NCBI RefSeq assembly: GCF_964340395.1
Contig: NC_135549.1
Location: 13,078,842-13,142,841, forward strand
Origin: Glandiceps talaboti
Taxonomy: Eukaryota > Hemichordata > Enteropneusta > Spengelidae
Reading direction: 5' to 3'
Length of the DNA: 64,000 nt
Shown here: in pieces, positions 48,901-64,000 of the stretch
Position numbering within the stretch: position 1 is the stretch's first letter
Layout of the letters: each line of letters begins with the position of its first letter
Translations under genes and position numbers: made by a program
Notes under the pieces: model-generated
Databases searched by the model: none
Told to the model about the DNA's origin: nothing
The model's input: only the letters and a program-made list of their open reading frames with translations

Positions 48901-50639
48901 GATGACCAAAGTTCAAATGCAAATATTACTAGTGACAAATTGTTTTCAGAATCACTTACTGTTGATAAAAGAATACCAAATTCAAAATCTGAGTTTGTAA
49001 AATATACACTTAAACATTCCACATTTTCTTAAACAAAGATTCTATCATCATTATGGCTATGAATTACCGACATGAAAGGGAAACTCTAATGGTTTCCATA
49101 TTATGCCAGGTTTCATCATAGCAGCACGTGTCTACCATTAATTTTCTAGTAGGTCCAGGAGCTACCAACATTTAATTGATGAGAAATGGACTGTATTATA
49201 ATCATGTCATTTCCGTACATTTCTCTTTAACTCCACCGGGGAAAACCTAACATTCATGAGGGACTTGTCACTACTTATTTTGTACTCCTTATGACAAGAC
49301 TCCTTATGGCATTTCTATTTTTTCCTCAAGTTGAGAACAAATGGAGAGGTATGATGTTGTATCTCTGTATTTCATCAATTGCTATATCATATGTATGTCT
49401 AACTACATCTCAATATTCAAGTACTCCTCTCTGTTTGCTCTCAGCTTATTTGTGAAGAGACATTTGTACAGCTTTATGTCACCTCAATGCACACACTGCT
49501 AATGTAGCTTCACTAAATCCATTCACAATATTTGATAACAGATGGTATGAAACGAGTCATTTTTTATCGTAACAATCATCTTTATCATTTTCATCTGATA
49601 TATCGTCAGTATTTACATAATATCTTTTGGCAATGATGTACAACGTTAGAATTCTTTGCAACGGGTATAGTTACAAATCTATATTGGGTATATGCCAAAC
49701 ATCTTCATGTAGCAGATGGCTGTAAAAACTGTTATTACACATGTCCTGTCCAAGCAAACAAATACCACAAATACATACCTACTGGGATTATATATTCATT
49801 AGGAAGTGACAGACAGTCAACTGATGTTTCTATACGTTGATCGACAAGACTTTAATTTATTTGAAATATTGAAACACCAGCTATTTGCTGTGGTATCAAA
49901 ATAATCTAATTTACAAATATGGGTAAAAGTACTAACACCTGACAACAATACACAAACAAGAGTAAAAACATGAATGTCTTTGAAAAATACCCGATTTTAG
50001 GTTGAATTTTTTTCATTTCTTTTCAACTTTGATTTCTCTATATTAATAGATAATTCCTGTTTCTGTTTCTTTACCAAGTCAGATTTCTGTTTTTAATATT
50101 CTGTCCATGTTCTCTATGCCTAACTACCAGTACGATTTAGGATTGCTTTGTTTGCATATTCCCCTGTAGTACCAGTACCTATATGCAATTTTACCATCGG
50201 GTCCTGGAATGATCACCTGGGGGGCACATACAATTACATGACCATTTGTTAACTGTCTCTCATTTTATACAGAAATACATAATATAATATAAACACTCAT
50301 TTTTTAAGGAATATTTTGAATTATATTCTATCAACAACAATAAATTTCACTTCATCTTTACAACGATAAATTCTATGACTACTGACTAAAAACAAAAGCT
50401 GAATGTGTCATAAAAAAATTCAGAAAAAACCACAGGAATGCCTTCAAATAATCTTGGCAGGAAAGACTTAAGAGTTTGATACTTGACTGTCTTAATACAA
50501 AAATAGCTGACATACTCCTGTCAATCTTCATACATTCCAAGTACAAGTACAATGATTTTATCTCATTTAGATCAAAGTTCATACATTTCATATTCAATAA
50601 TTCTATCTAGACTGTAAAAATGTCATTTGCATTAAAGAT

Positions 50640-50765
50640 GTGTCTGTCGTCATTGCGTCATCATATACACATAGCCCTCACATGTCTGACGTTATTGCTT
50701 CGTCACATACACATAGCCCTCACATGTCTGACGTTATTGCTTCATCACATACATGTAGCCTTCAC
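50640..50765 (+). repeat. Three tandem copies of a 42-bp unit
   Basis: The unit TCGTCACATACACATAGCCC TCACATGTCTGACGTTATTGCT occurs three times. The apparent small open frame is a product of the period. Confidence 0.85.
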
Positions 50766-50876
50766 TTCTTCAATGATTATTTGCATGATCCATCGTTATT
50801 GGACTTCTCCCATCATTTCCTTATACATTTTGAAGATCGAATTTTACATGAATTCAAATGATTATGCTACTATGGT

Positions 50877-50925
50877 AATAGCATCTTGTCACAGCAAAAT
50901 AATAGCATCTTGTCACAGCAAAACA
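50877..50925 (+). repeat. Two copies of ATAGCATCTTGTCACAGCAAAA
   Basis: Adjacent direct repeats of about 24 bp. Confidence 0.85.
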
Positions 50926-52144
50926 CACAAATGTACAACTTTGTAATTATTATTCAGTAATATGGAAATTGTCACACTTAAATTAATACAATAGTGAGAA
51001 ATCTCAGCCTACATACAATACAAATGCATAAGGTACACATACATTACATTTGTATACCTTGTGGTAACCTATATGCAACTGTACAAATAATTCATTACGG
51101 TTCACATCATTATCCATCATTTTCCTATTTGTAATTGCTCTCTCTACTTTGGCTTTTACAAGGTATAATTATAAAATTGAAAGATATTATTTTCATTCTG
51201 TAAGAAAATACTACTTAGAAAATACTTACTTAGCTTGACAAATTACTGACAATGTAACTATACATAATTATCATTATACATCCATAACTTTTAATAACAA
51301 GGCCCCTTATCTCATTTATGTTTCCCTATTTTGTAACAAGGCCCGTATTTCTTGTGTTTTAAAAAATATTTTAGACATGACAATGTCCTTTATCTTATTT
51401 GTGTTTCTCTTGACAGTTAAAAAAAAAAGTGTGACTCATGGTGATAACGCCTGTCATCTTACATGTATTTCACTTGACTTTTTAAGATATTCTAGAAATG
51501 ATACAGAGGAGTATACCCTTTCAGTAGATGGGATATTTTGTTGTCATTTACAGACAAACAAACAGTACAAATTTTAATACATGTGTTTTAATATTAGCAT
51601 TTCAAAGGCCAAAACTGCAACACTTATATTTATATGAATTTGACTACAATAGTTAAACTCAGCAATGACAGTAAATGATCAAGGAAGGGTGTGATGACAT
51701 CTACTTCTCATGCCATGTGACAAGTCCACCACTGAAAGCAATGTTACTGAAACCTGGTCAGAGTGTCATGACAGGTCTAATCAAATTCTGCACCTGTCAC
51801 AAACACTATAACATGAAGTGATCATCCACTGATAGAATGGGAGAAGAAAATCAAGGCGCCAGTTATCTTCAAATGAAATCATGGTGTACAATCAGTATTC
51901 ACTACATGCTTGACTTTCTTACTGATATACATTCTGTATTACATGTACTTTTCAACATTAGTATCCAATATATGACATCTATGAAGCCATGCCATAATTA
52001 CAAAGTATGCATGCCCTATTCTATGAATTTGTATCATAATTATGTATGCAAGCTCTGTCCTGAATAGTCATGTAATAAATAGCCTTGGACCAAATCCACT
52101 TCAAGATAATTTAGGTCTTTCCATGAGAGGCAGAACACTATGTT

Positions 52145-52360
52145 AGAACAGTAATTATGTATGCCAGTGTTGTCCTGGCTTGACAATAGTAATTTTGTAT
52201 GCCAGCTCTGTCCTGGCTGGCCATGGTAATATATGTACAAGTATGTAAGGTCTGTCCTGGCTGGACAGTGATTTACTAATTTATGTACAGAACCTTGTAA
52301 TATGCCAGTGCTGTCCTGGTTGGCCATAGTAATTATGTATGTCAGTGCTGTCCTGGTCAA
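52145..52360 (+). repeat. Tandem repeat, about 45-bp unit, five copies
   Basis: The unit resembles GTAATTATGTATGCCAGTGC TGTCCTGGCTGGCCATA, with drift. Confidence 0.85.
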
Positions 52361-52671
52361 TCACCAATCAATACTGGTAAAGGTGGTAGAAGACTCCAGA
52401 CATTTAGAAGGCCTGATATATGATGACACATCCATGTACATGTTTAATGTATATGTCAAGTGAGGGCAGTATTGGCCAGACTTTGTATGTGGACTACCCG
52501 GTAGTTAATGGGGTACAGATATCATAGCATTCATTTAGTAATTATGTATTACAAATATACCAATGATTAGTTGGACTGGTATGCATGTGTGAAAACATAA
52601 TTGAATACCCATATGCAAATTATATGTAAATGAGAATGTGATTGTTCCATGCCTTAAAAATCGCAAGATCG

Positions 52672-52862
52672 GACAGTGTGGGTACAAATGTACTCTGGGA
52701 TATCTGCACTTGGGCCTGTGGCGTTTCCTGAGCATTGCACTTTCACTCACTCCGCTCCTGAATGTACAGCTGCAGAAAACACCACAAGTAATCCTGCAGT
52801 TACCTCGAGTACACCACATAGGCACTAACACCTCATGGAGTTCTGTCATATTACTAACAAAT
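52672..52862 (+). repeat. Dispersed repeat, copy 2
   Basis: Partner of 3000-3237; ends in GGAGTTCTGTCATATTACTA. Frames on both strands here are not supported as genes. Confidence 0.6.
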
Positions 52863-53054
52863 CTGATGTCAAAATCATAGTTCCTTCAATTTCTATGATC
52901 TTGACTCAGTTCTATATATACTGTACTACCCTATATAGAACCTAATTGCAAGACATGGCCAGTCTCCTTTACTCAGTTCAGGGGTGACAATGAAGGGCTG
53001 TCTAGATGAAGCTGGTTGAGTGAATGTCTTAAATCTTGTGTCAGAAAGACCTAG

Positions 53055-53128
53055 CATTAAGTGGGATGTACTTGGTGCATTAAGTGGGATGTACTTGGTA
53101 CATTAAGCGGGATGTACATGGTACATAC
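53055..53128 (+). repeat. Three copies of a 23-bp unit
   Basis: CATTAAGTGGGATGTACTTGG plus two bases, repeated three times with small changes. Confidence 0.9.
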
Positions 53129-56100
53129 ACAGGTTTACTACCATACTCCACCTGTACAAGTACATAGCCAGGCTACAATCCAATCAACATTAGACTACTA
53201 GCCTGCAACCATGTTCATGTTCATTCAAATACTTTTAATTTGTAAGTAAAGTAAAGGGAGTCCAATAGCACACAGACAGCAATGCATATGTGGCATACCT
53301 GTTGTTTGGTATACAACACAATTCCTATATAAATTATAATGCTACGTAGTGTGAATGAAATGATTTGACAAGTACAACAATATAATAAATGGTTTATAAA
53401 TCCATCTGTCTGCTGACTTGATCCTTGATTGCCATTCTAAAACTTCAAATCTTATATCTACTTTGTGACTCATAAACTGCTCTCAGCTAGTCCTGACAAA
53501 GCTATGTATTCACCGTTACTTGATATGACAATTCATAAATTCTACAATTCAGAGTTGTAGAATTATTCATGGTACAAATTCCTGATATAATTGTTACCTA
53601 ACATATCCATTACATATTATCCTCATCAAATATAAATGACAAGACTTTTCATACCCACTTTTAGCTTGCTTTTCTTGTTCATTATGTATTTATATTTCCA
53701 CTGAATATATGTGTCTCATTTTAGCCTAAATACATCAATGTACAGAATTATTCAGGCAAAAAATTCTCCAGTCAGCCAGGTCTGATTTTGACAAAATCAG
53801 CTGCATATAAACATCAGTGTTTTTGTTAATGTCTGGGAGCAACAGTAACAGAGAGGGCAAATCTGGTAAAACTTTTCACAGATTTCAATACTTTGTAAAT
53901 GTAGTTGAATATTAATTGTGGTGGGGAACTCTGAAAATACTTTCAGGGGAATTCCTGTACTTTTACTGACAATTGAATTTTTAATAGTGTGTGTGCATGG
54001 TTCAAAGGTTAACTTACAGGTCATCTACTAAGTAACTTGGTTTTATAGCTCAGTTCAATATATCACTGCCATTTCTTCAAAACTGAAATCCCAGAAGAAA
54101 ATTATTCTTTTTCTGTCTCAGGGACCTAGAGAGTATTTCTATCGGTGACTCATATACATTTGTAATCTGGTATAATAGGGAATACTAGAGCATACACATT
54201 GTTGTAACTAACTATCATACCATATTTCCTCATGAGTGTGTGTTATTAGCTGAATCTCAATGTGATCTTGATGACCCAAACTATCTCTAAATCAGCTAAT
54301 CTACTGGAGGCTATAAGGGAAGAGTCCAATTAGCAAGTACCTAGAAATTTGTTGATCCAAGTCTACACTACCGGTATACTGATTTTCCCTCTGGACTTGA
54401 ACTCAGACCAAACTGTACAACATCCTTCACATCAGAACTAATGAAGGACAAGGGAAGAGAGCCGTTCTAGGACACCAATTATTGTGGTATTTGTAGATAT
54501 CCGTGGAAATCATAGCAGGCTTCCAAGCACTTATTACATGTATTACATCTATTATTCAGACTTAGTCAAAGAAATTTCTATAAAAAAAATAACTCTTCTC
54601 TAGTAATGTCATGATTTTAACATGACTTTCAAATGTCAAGTTTGGATAAAATACATGCTCAATTACCTTCCTCTATCACCAGTACATGTTAGTCATTACA
54701 TTTTAGTTTTATATACAGACTATTGAACATCCTTTAGTTTTTAGTGTATGCAGTCAAGGTTGAAATGGTAATTACCCAGAGTGGTGAATCAGCCTTCAGA
54801 TTCTCTTACCACCTGGGACAAATATATTAGCAATTTGCTACTAAGAGCAATACTGGCACTAACCTAGACAAAACTAACATTTCAACTTTTTAATCCCTTT
54901 CACTTTCGAAACGTTAAATAAATGACATATGCATCTACCAGTACCTATAACCATTGTCACTATGTGTACTGCTAGGGAGAAATCATGAGGACTACTCTAT
55001 CAAAAATTTACCAATCACGGCCTGGCAAACTTGCCCAAATAAGGTCAGTAACACAAATTGTGAACTACTTTCTTTTCAGTTGTTACATGTATACCGGTCA
55101 TAACTTACAAAACAAGACAAGACAGTCATACTGATCTGATATTAAATATACAGAAGATTTTACCAAATGATGATTAATTTTCACTGTCATGCCTCATACT
55201 GTGTCCAAAAATGTTCACATTATTGGTCGTGTCCCCGTGGAATTGTAAATCAGTTCAAAGTTCAATCCAAGTCAGTTCTCCTGTTAGCCCCCATATGCAG
55301 TTCGACTGCTTTAGGGAGGTAGTTTCAAACCAATCCAAAGTAAATCGGTTCAAAATTGATGTAAAAATCAAAAGTGAATCGCTTCAAATCCATTGCTCAT
55401 AGGGATAGAAACCAATTTTGAACTAAATCGACTCAATTTGAGGGGACAGGGCTATTGATTTTAAATACATTTTAGCATTTCATTTATATGGATTTTGCAG
55501 ACCTCAACAGTATGGCTTATGGGCCTTCCTAAAGTTGAGCCCTTCTATCATATAACTTCCGTCTGCAAAAAAACAATATCCAAGCTGTAAAAGATTAAAA
55601 TCATATGAATATCAAATGATTTCATTTTACAATTTTAATGTAAGATGAAAAATTTCCATTATCCATAAATCTTACAATGTAATGTAGAAACAAATAATGC
55701 AGACTAATGGATGAAAACTTTGTTATTGGTAACTTTCGACATTAGTTGTTGTTTTTTTTTGTATGTACATATAATTGTAATGCGTTGTTTAGCCAGAACA
55801 GACTGGATTACATCATTCATATGTATATGTCGACTTGTGTTTTATATTTTAACCTAAACCTCTGTTGTTTTTTTAGTCTGTAGTTTTTTAAAGTTTTACC
55901 AGATATACTGATCTCTCAGTATGCATTCAATAAACCATAAAGTTTATTTTGCCGGCCAGACTTTGTTTTATACTTACTATTAACTTTCCCAAGGTTTCAC
56001 ATCTATATCACAGTGATCCAACACCCACACACAGGTACTAGTTGTGCGAGAGCAAGACAACCTATATACTGCTGTCGTGACAACTAGCTTACCACGCCAA

Positions 56101-57287
56101 CAGTTAGTTACTATGAAATAATAATATCTCATTATCACAAGGGTGGTATTCTCTTGCTTGTCAATGTCTTCCTGTTATACTGAATTATGAACATCTACCC
56201 CGGTAGGAGTTGATGCTAAGTGTTGATACAATGTACTAGTAAGTACTAAGTATTGAAAGTGGTCATCTTCCTGGAGCTATCTTCTCCACAAATATTCAGA
56301 CCAAAACACCAAAACATCTTCTATAAACATTACCAATTATTCATGACAAGATGCTATCTATCATATGGAAATGAACTTGACCTACTTTGAAATCTAAAAC
56401 CAAGAGATTATCCTATGACAGCAATCAATCAACATGCAGCTAATCTAATTTCTAAGAACTACATCCATGGATATGTAAATTAGGTACTTATTATGCATAA
56501 AATAAGGTACTTATTATGCATATCATTGTTAATTTTCACACACGATTTTTTTCACTTGAATGACAATAACAGTTCAGTGCATTTTTGCTGGAATAATTGT
56601 TTGCTATGGCAACTATTGTTGCCTGTATCAAAAAATGATTAGTTCTTTAAATCACTAATATAGAGTTGAGATTGACAATCTACTTAATCAGATTGGGTTC
56701 TTCTCATCTTTGATTTCATCAAAATCACATGGTATGACGTACAAAACTGACTTGATTTTACTTCAATTTTCAGAAGAAATTGTCACTACCTCGTACTTGA
56801 CACAAATTCATATCATATAGCTAGCTTAATCCTCTTTCTCCATAGGGGACATTATTTGTAAAAGAGCAAACTAGAAAAAGAGGATTGATTTCTGATGATG
56901 GTTTTAGCTGCATTGAACAACATTGAATGGAAATTTGCCAGTATGGTTTGGTTTTCTTACCTGTGCTACTCTTTATCAAGAATTGACCATTACATAACAG
57001 CAAGTACTGGTCATCCCAACACGGTTTCCCTAGAGAATTATTTGATGGCAACAGCATCTCAACTCATTTGTTCCAAGGTTTTGTTTAGGGCAGTATTGAA
57101 TTAGGTAAAACCTAATGGAAACAGCACTCAACCTATTGTTCCAGCTCAATCCAACTCAAGCTAAGTAAGTTATAAGCTACAAAATTTGTGGAACACATAC
57201 ACATGTTTTACCAAAACACCAAAGTTTTCCGTCAGGAATGAAAATTCATACTTTTTCACTCGAGCTCACTGGAATAAATTGAATATA
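53129..57287. other. Nothing recognised
   Basis: AT-rich sequence. Around 55240-55440 there is a loose recurrence of words such as TCGGTTCAAA and AATCGCTTCAAAT without a clear unit. Confidence 0.4.
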
Positions 57288-57462
57288 TACACTTTTTGTC
57301 ATATAACCTTAGCATTTGGGTGTTTGAGACACACACAATTCTTGTTCGAAACACACACAATCCTTGTTCGAAACACACACAATCCTGGTCATAAGACCTT
57401 AGCATTTGCCGTTTTGTGCAACAATTTACTCTAAAACAGGACACATCAAAAGATGCGTCAGT
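57288..57462. repeat. Left arm of a long inverted repeat
   Basis: About 175 bp starting near CACTTTTTGTCATATAACC is repeated in inverse orientation at 58798-58969 with high identity by eye (around 90%). It contains three short tandem copies of a unit like ACACACACAATCCTTGTTCG. Confidence 0.8.
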
Positions 57463-57529
57463 TCCAGGCGACAAAACAAACACTCCAGTCGAAACCACAC
57501 CAACTTGTGTCTGCATCAACTCTCATTGA

Positions 57530-57690
57530 CGGAACCCTTGATGTCTTCTGTTTTAGAGTAAATTGTTGCAGAAAACAACCAAATGCTAAGGTCTTATGAC
57601 CAGAATTGAGGTGTTCGAAACACACTGAATCCTGGTCATAAGAGTTTAGCATTTGGGCATTTTCTGCAACATTTTACTCTAAAACAGCAC
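57530..57690. repeat. Extra internal copies of the inverted-repeat arm
   Basis: A partial inverse copy (TTTTAGAGTAAATTGTTGCA ... CTAAGGTCTTATGACCAG, to about 57605) is followed at once by a partial forward copy (TGGTCATAAGAGTTTAGCAT ... TTTACTCTAAAACAGCACA). With the left arm this makes a nested palindrome. Confidence 0.7.
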
Positions 57691-58700
<1,010 letters not shown>

Positions 58701-58797
58701 ACTCTGTTCGACAGACCAGAAGTTGGTGTGTCTTAGACACCACACGAAATTGTAACAGTGTGTAAAGAAGGATGCTTTGAAGAAGTCACCTCCGACT

Positions 58798-58969
58798 AAC
58801 GCATCTTTTGATGTGTTCTGTGTTAGAGTAAATTGTAGCATAAAACGTCAAATGCTAAGGTCTTATGACCAGGATTCAGTGTGTCTCAAACAAGGATTGT
58901 GTGTGTCTCAAACAACAATTGTGTGTGTCTCAAACACCCAAATGCTAAGGTTATATGACAAAAAGTGTA
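58798..58969. repeat. Right arm of a long inverted repeat
   Basis: Inverse of 57288-57462, including GCATCTTTTGATGTGTTCTG, GCTAAGGTCTTATGACCAGG and GGTTATATGACAAAAAGTG. The arms enclose about 1.3 kb of CpG-richer DNA. Confidence 0.8.
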
Positions 58970-59710
58970 AGTTTCCAATGAAAACAAGAAAATCTGAACA
59001 CCAGTGTTTTCACTTTCATTTCTCTATAATTCCAAGACTAGTCCTTGCAGGTGACTAGAAACATTTGCATGCAGAGATTACACGCCACAAGTTTTTGCAG
59101 TGATGAGTTCTTGCACACTATCACATTGAATTGCATTGCAGTGCAATCTACAGACCACAAAGTTGGTAGAGAGGGCAAATCACTGTATTAAGTTACGATT
59201 TTGAATAATTAAGGCTGACAGATTACGAACTTGGAGCTTGAGGGGATGACTGGCAACAGATTACTGTAGAGACTTTCTGTGACCGCAAGGATATGTAGCA
59301 ATCATAGTGTAGCATCAAGACCATGATTGATTACTTTGATTTATCTCAAGTCTGGATTGTCAATGGAACTGGAAGCAACCCACAAGCAGAATAAATGTAC
59401 AGTGTGTATTTAGTTAGTTTGTTTCTAGCTTGCCTGATATTACTCACTGATACAGTGATAGTTATCATGACATACAACTTCATTACAAAATTATCTGTAA
59501 TGCAGGTTGAAATTTGGATAAATATACCAAAACAATTGGCTTTACTATATATAATAAAAGTCATGTATTTTGTTGATATTGAATCTTTTCATCTAACCGT
59601 CATTTATGATAGTTTTATTTGACAAGTGTTATTAATTTCTGATAAGTAAACCACTGATCACCTCTGACTATATGTAATACATTACTGTTTAAATTTAATT
59701 TTTTTTAAAA

Positions 59711-59810
59711 AGATTTTTATCAATTTTCATAAATAATCATATGTTAATGACATATCTTGTAGATTTTTATCAATTTTCATAAATAATCATATGTTAATGA
59801 CATATCTTGT
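59711..59810 (+). repeat. Perfect 50-bp tandem duplication
   Basis: The block starting AGATTTTTATCAATTTTCAT and ending ATGACATATCTTGT occurs twice with no difference, suggesting a very recent duplication or an assembly artefact. Confidence 0.97.
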
Positions 59811-62800
59811 TTTACACCAAGTAAAATGAGACTCATGCTTAGCGAACTTCAAAAAAAGTGGTAAATGGTTGAAATAGTGTGATTAATGCTTATCTGTTAA
59901 AGAGAAAGGAAAGACAAAGAAAAGAAATCAGGCAATCATACAAACTTGTCTTCACTGGAAAAAAAATTAAACTGGTCTCAATTTTACTTTATTTAAAAAA
60001 AAGGAAATGGGAGCTCTAATGAAATGAAGAAGTTACGTTTGTTGTATGTTACTCAGTTTTTTAAATGACACAGTCCCCTTATGAAACAAAAGTAATAGAA
60101 AAAAGTCTGATGAAGTATTTCCACATCAAAGAACAAATCCAAGTGAAAATAGATTCGGTGTGTAAAACTAATCTTTCTTATACGTATATAACATATTGTC
60201 AGATACCAAAATAAAATGTTTTGTTAGAATTGCAATCTCGGTTTATCCCTTGGCTATCCTTTGATGTCTTTATTGAAGTAAGATGTTAAAGTTCATTTCT
60301 GTCTGTGTATGCGCAATCCTATTTTGTAGACTGAAATGGCTGCATAAATTCAACATGAAGTATTCACAGAATACGTACATGGCGCCTACATTCATCACAA
60401 CATGAATTTCATATTTTATTTAGATTGATTCTTGACAACGTCCCTCCAGGCTACAAAAATGTATTTCATTCAGTCCTACTGATAGACTGTGACAGTAAAA
60501 TGTCATACCATCCATACATCAATACAGATATCAAACAGCTATCTCTGTTGGCAGGCTTTAGATTTCTACTTTTGGATGACGTATGTTTATCCTGTATATG
60601 CTCTTCATCATCGTCATACATACATATACGTATGTATCGGTATATATCAGTTATAAAATATGATTATAGATTCCGTATTGAGTATCCCATACAAAACAGT
60701 GACTCCAAAGAAAGTACAAGTACTTGTAGAGTGGAAAGGAATCAGAACAAAAGACTGGAGAGTTTTCTACGTTTAGACATTTATATTTCCCCTGGGTTAA
60801 GAAATAAGGAAATACCACTTTCTTACCTTGTACAAGCCTATCAATATTCTATGTTTCAAAGATGTATTAGATTGTAACACAGGCCACAGCTTACAAAAGG
60901 ACTTCAATGGTACTTTATAAAATATTTAAATTGTTGACAAAATAAAAGTTCTTTTACATACAGACTGGGGTAACAAAACTGATGATATATATAGACACAT
61001 GCTGGTATAGAATTCATCTTGAATTGGACACAAATATACCTTCTGACTGTACATACAAAAACATACTGTACTGGGTACACCTTCCAACTACATTGCCAAC
61101 AAGTACAAGATCGAAATCCAAAGACATTGAAACCCTACTAAAATACTGTAATGTCAGAATTTACTCACTAAGTACATGTATGTGACATCTGCACCTTTAC
61201 AACACAAGAAACTACATTTGAGAACTATACATTATTCCAAATTGGTTTTGCCTCCAGAAATACATTGACATTTACTCATGATGTCTTTTTCTTCACATGA
61301 AATCCATGGTGATTGACTTGAAAGATCGGTCGCTATTAGCAATTCCTAGTAAAATACTGCACTGAGGTATAACTTGACGATAATTAACAATTTAAAGTCA
61401 GTCAAATAGATGCTGACTACAATACAGACATACTTCCTACTTTACTTATACTATTTCAACAGCATCATGGCAAGCATGGTTTATGATTGAGTGCTAGTGT
61501 ACTGGCATTCCAATTGTTGATTTATTGCTATAATAATCAATAAATACATCTTCTTTACTTCAGGTTGTAAATGCCAAGGATAGTAACACAAATTATGTCA
61601 GTAATCACACCCTCTTCACCCCTTTTATATCTCTAGAGGGATTTTTTGTAATAATTTACCTGTGTCATAGGCTATAAAGAATGGGCCTTGTAAAGTACAT
61701 GCTAGTCATGCAAACATATACTACCATGGAGAAATCTCAGTCGTACAGACTGGATCACAATGTTTTGACATGTAAAGTAAGCACATATATTTGTATACAT
61801 GTATATAAACCTACAGCATGGCATGAAATTCTTTTGATATACACGTTTAGTACAGCAATTTTTTGACATCATAATATCCTTGGTAGAATACATCAATGAA
61901 GGTTATATGTTTAGTACAGAGATTTGTTACTTCATATCCTGGGTAGAAATTTTGATTGACTTGCATCAATGTATTCTACTACAAGAATGCGTCAATGCAA
62001 GTCAATCTAAAATTCAATTTCTCTCTCATTTCATAAAATGACATTATATGTAACTAATATGTCATCTTCACTGAACCTCGCCTTTATTAAGCAGTAAAAG
62101 TGTTGTCTGTTATGAACTCATACTTATTATGTCTATCGTGTCAAATTCATGTATAAAGAAGAGAATCTCCATAAATCTGTGCTTTTCCTATGGTTTCAGA
62201 ACACCAACTACAGCTTTTTTGTGGAATGTAAATAGTTCTAGTTACCTCTTTCCATGATACTGTTAACCATTTACATGGGGTCCATAATCATTAAAGTACA
62301 AATCTTTGTTTGGTGGGCTCAAAATTAGCAGTAGTCTAGGCCACACAAACTACACATCATCTTATGTCATATATGTATCTGGATTACCCAATTTACATAA
62401 AGGTGGTAGTCTGTTTAATAGACTACATGGAATCTATAGAAAATAGTACCTGAAACAGTTTACTTGGCTTCAAATCGGACTTCAAATTCCAACCCTACTA
62501 TAAGTCTTAATACTATATACATTATTACGACACATACTACATAATTGCATACCGGTATGTACTCAAGTAATATTCTATATTCACTGATTTGTATTTTGAA
62601 AGTCCAGAAAAAAATCATATGGTTGCAAATAAACAATCAATAAACAATACATTTAACCCAATTCAATTCACACATTACAGGTAGCTCTGCCTCTGATTCT
62701 GCAGAGTCAGTCAATTCCAAATTTATGACTAACATTTCAATATAACTACAACACATTTATTTTGTCAGACACAATGACACCATACAAATCATCATTTAAT

Positions 62801-64000
62801 GATGCATGAAGTACAATTTGAAAGCGCAATAATCTAATTATAGAACTACTTTCACACCACTGTATTTGTTTTCCTGTACACATTTATTCTTCATTGATCA
62901 CTCAACACAAAAAAAAAGCCTGCCATTGATTATTCTCAAGCCAGTATCCTGCCTACATACGGTATCTAAACCATAGTAGTAGAAACATACAATATATCCA
63001 TATTTTTTAAAACAACTTTAAGTGTGTTTAATTTGCATTACATAAACCAGTCAGAGTGGTTAGACTGTACACTATGATTTGTTGTTCAGTCCTATCAGGC
63101 ATCACAATATCCAATAACCTGTGGTAACAACACTTCATATCTGACAATCACAACCAGACCGGTGTGTTATATCTGTGGTACTTTTCTACATGCTTTCCTT
63201 TTAATACAGAAATTTTGATGCGTATCACCTCATTATTTCTTTTATATATGAATCCAAAAATGTTCAGTAAAACTTCTTTTGTTCAGAGGATGAAAACATT
63301 TCATTATAAATGTATTTTTGAAATGCACTGCACATTATATCAAGCCCTATCAATTAACTCTCATCACCTGATGTTGTTTACAATACAGGATAAGCTAAGA
63401 ATACACGTTTTTTATGTCTGTGTGATTTCCTGACATTGAACAAGATTTACAAGATTTCAACTTCTCAAAACCAATGCCCAGGATATGTTTCATTTCCCTT
63501 GATTTGTTTTAAAGTGTGTTATCATCTGTTAATGTACAAGCCATTTTCCTTGCAGTATGCACCTTGTTTCCTCCCTGATTGCTTTCTGTGAGAGGTCCAT
63601 TGTAGTCAAGTAATTAATCATGGGACTCTGTGTTCCTGAGTAGCCAATATCCAATGACACTAACCTTTACAGCGCGTTGTAGTACTCCTCTACTTGTCAA
63701 GTATTTGGATTTCAGAGCTCACAAACTCTCCGAACTGTAATTTGTAGTCTAATATCTTTTAATGTATCTAGTTACATTACTTTATTAATGCGTACATATT
63801 GTCAAACTGTAATGTACCTACATTGCATATTAAAATGAAATAATTAATAACACTGCTATCATGTACATTAATAGCTTCTTTTTGTTTTCTCTCATTCAAT
63901 TTTCAAGTTGAGTTTTTGGACATATGGAGTTTGGCTCTCAGAAACAGCAAATTTCCATACAAATCATACTGTGTGAGTAAGTCCATGTACAACAAATGTG
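59811..64000. other. Nothing recognised; one 150-codon frame
   Basis: The plus-strand frame 60425-60877 (150 codons, Met start) is the longest non-repetitive frame in the window, but shows no known motif and no supporting splice context. In AT-rich DNA this length can occur by chance. Confidence 0.4.

Overview
The window reads as nuclear DNA of an invertebrate animal, probably marine. It is AT-rich, the genes are split by many introns with GT-AG borders, and the DNA is full of microsatellites, minisatellites, decayed LINE tails and short palindromic elements. There is no operon structure, and no tRNA or rRNA gene was seen. I cannot name the species. The two proteins align well with vertebrate relatives as I remember them, and the dispersed repeats are of a kind common in marine invertebrate genomes, but that is inference.

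Two genes are firmly supported, both on the minus strand and head to tail. From 297 to 7600 lies most of tafazzin, the mitochondrial cardiolipin transacylase: start codon, acyltransferase HX4D block, FPEG block and the conserved C-terminal half. The last exon or exons lie beyond the left edge, and one small exon (about 46 nt expected) was not found. The exon carrying the HX4D motif is present twice in tandem (6384-6512 and 6196-6324). Both copies are 129 nt, have identical phases and are separated by only 59 nt. This is the best candidate here for something undescribed: a mutually exclusive choice of catalytic block.

From 15159 to 39899 lie twelve exons of a PCTAIRE-family cyclin-dependent kinase (CDK16/17/18, closest to CDK17). 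They join in frame to 442 residues and end at a true stop codon. Roughly 80 N-terminal residues relative to human CDK17 are missing, so its first exon(s) and promoter are further right, either unrecognised in 40-64 kb or outside the window.

The 7.5 kb between the two genes and the 24 kb right of the kinase hold no gene I can support. They carry palindromic (MITE or foldback-like) elements at 3601-3679, 7958-8183, 11858-12053 and 40137-40232, and a complex inverted repeat at 57288-58969 around a CpG-richer block. The kinase introns hold two LINE 3'-end remnants, a POU-octamer-rich minisatellite (16.56-16.93 kb), a 28-bp minisatellite (29.6-30.8 kb) and a long array ending in a CA/CAGA tail (33.9-35.2 kb). 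A 42-bp minisatellite lies at 41.7-42.9 kb. The long open frames over these arrays are artefacts of periodicity. The two genes have unrelated jobs (mitochondrial phospholipid remodelling and cytoplasmic kinase signalling), and I see no functional link beyond adjacency.
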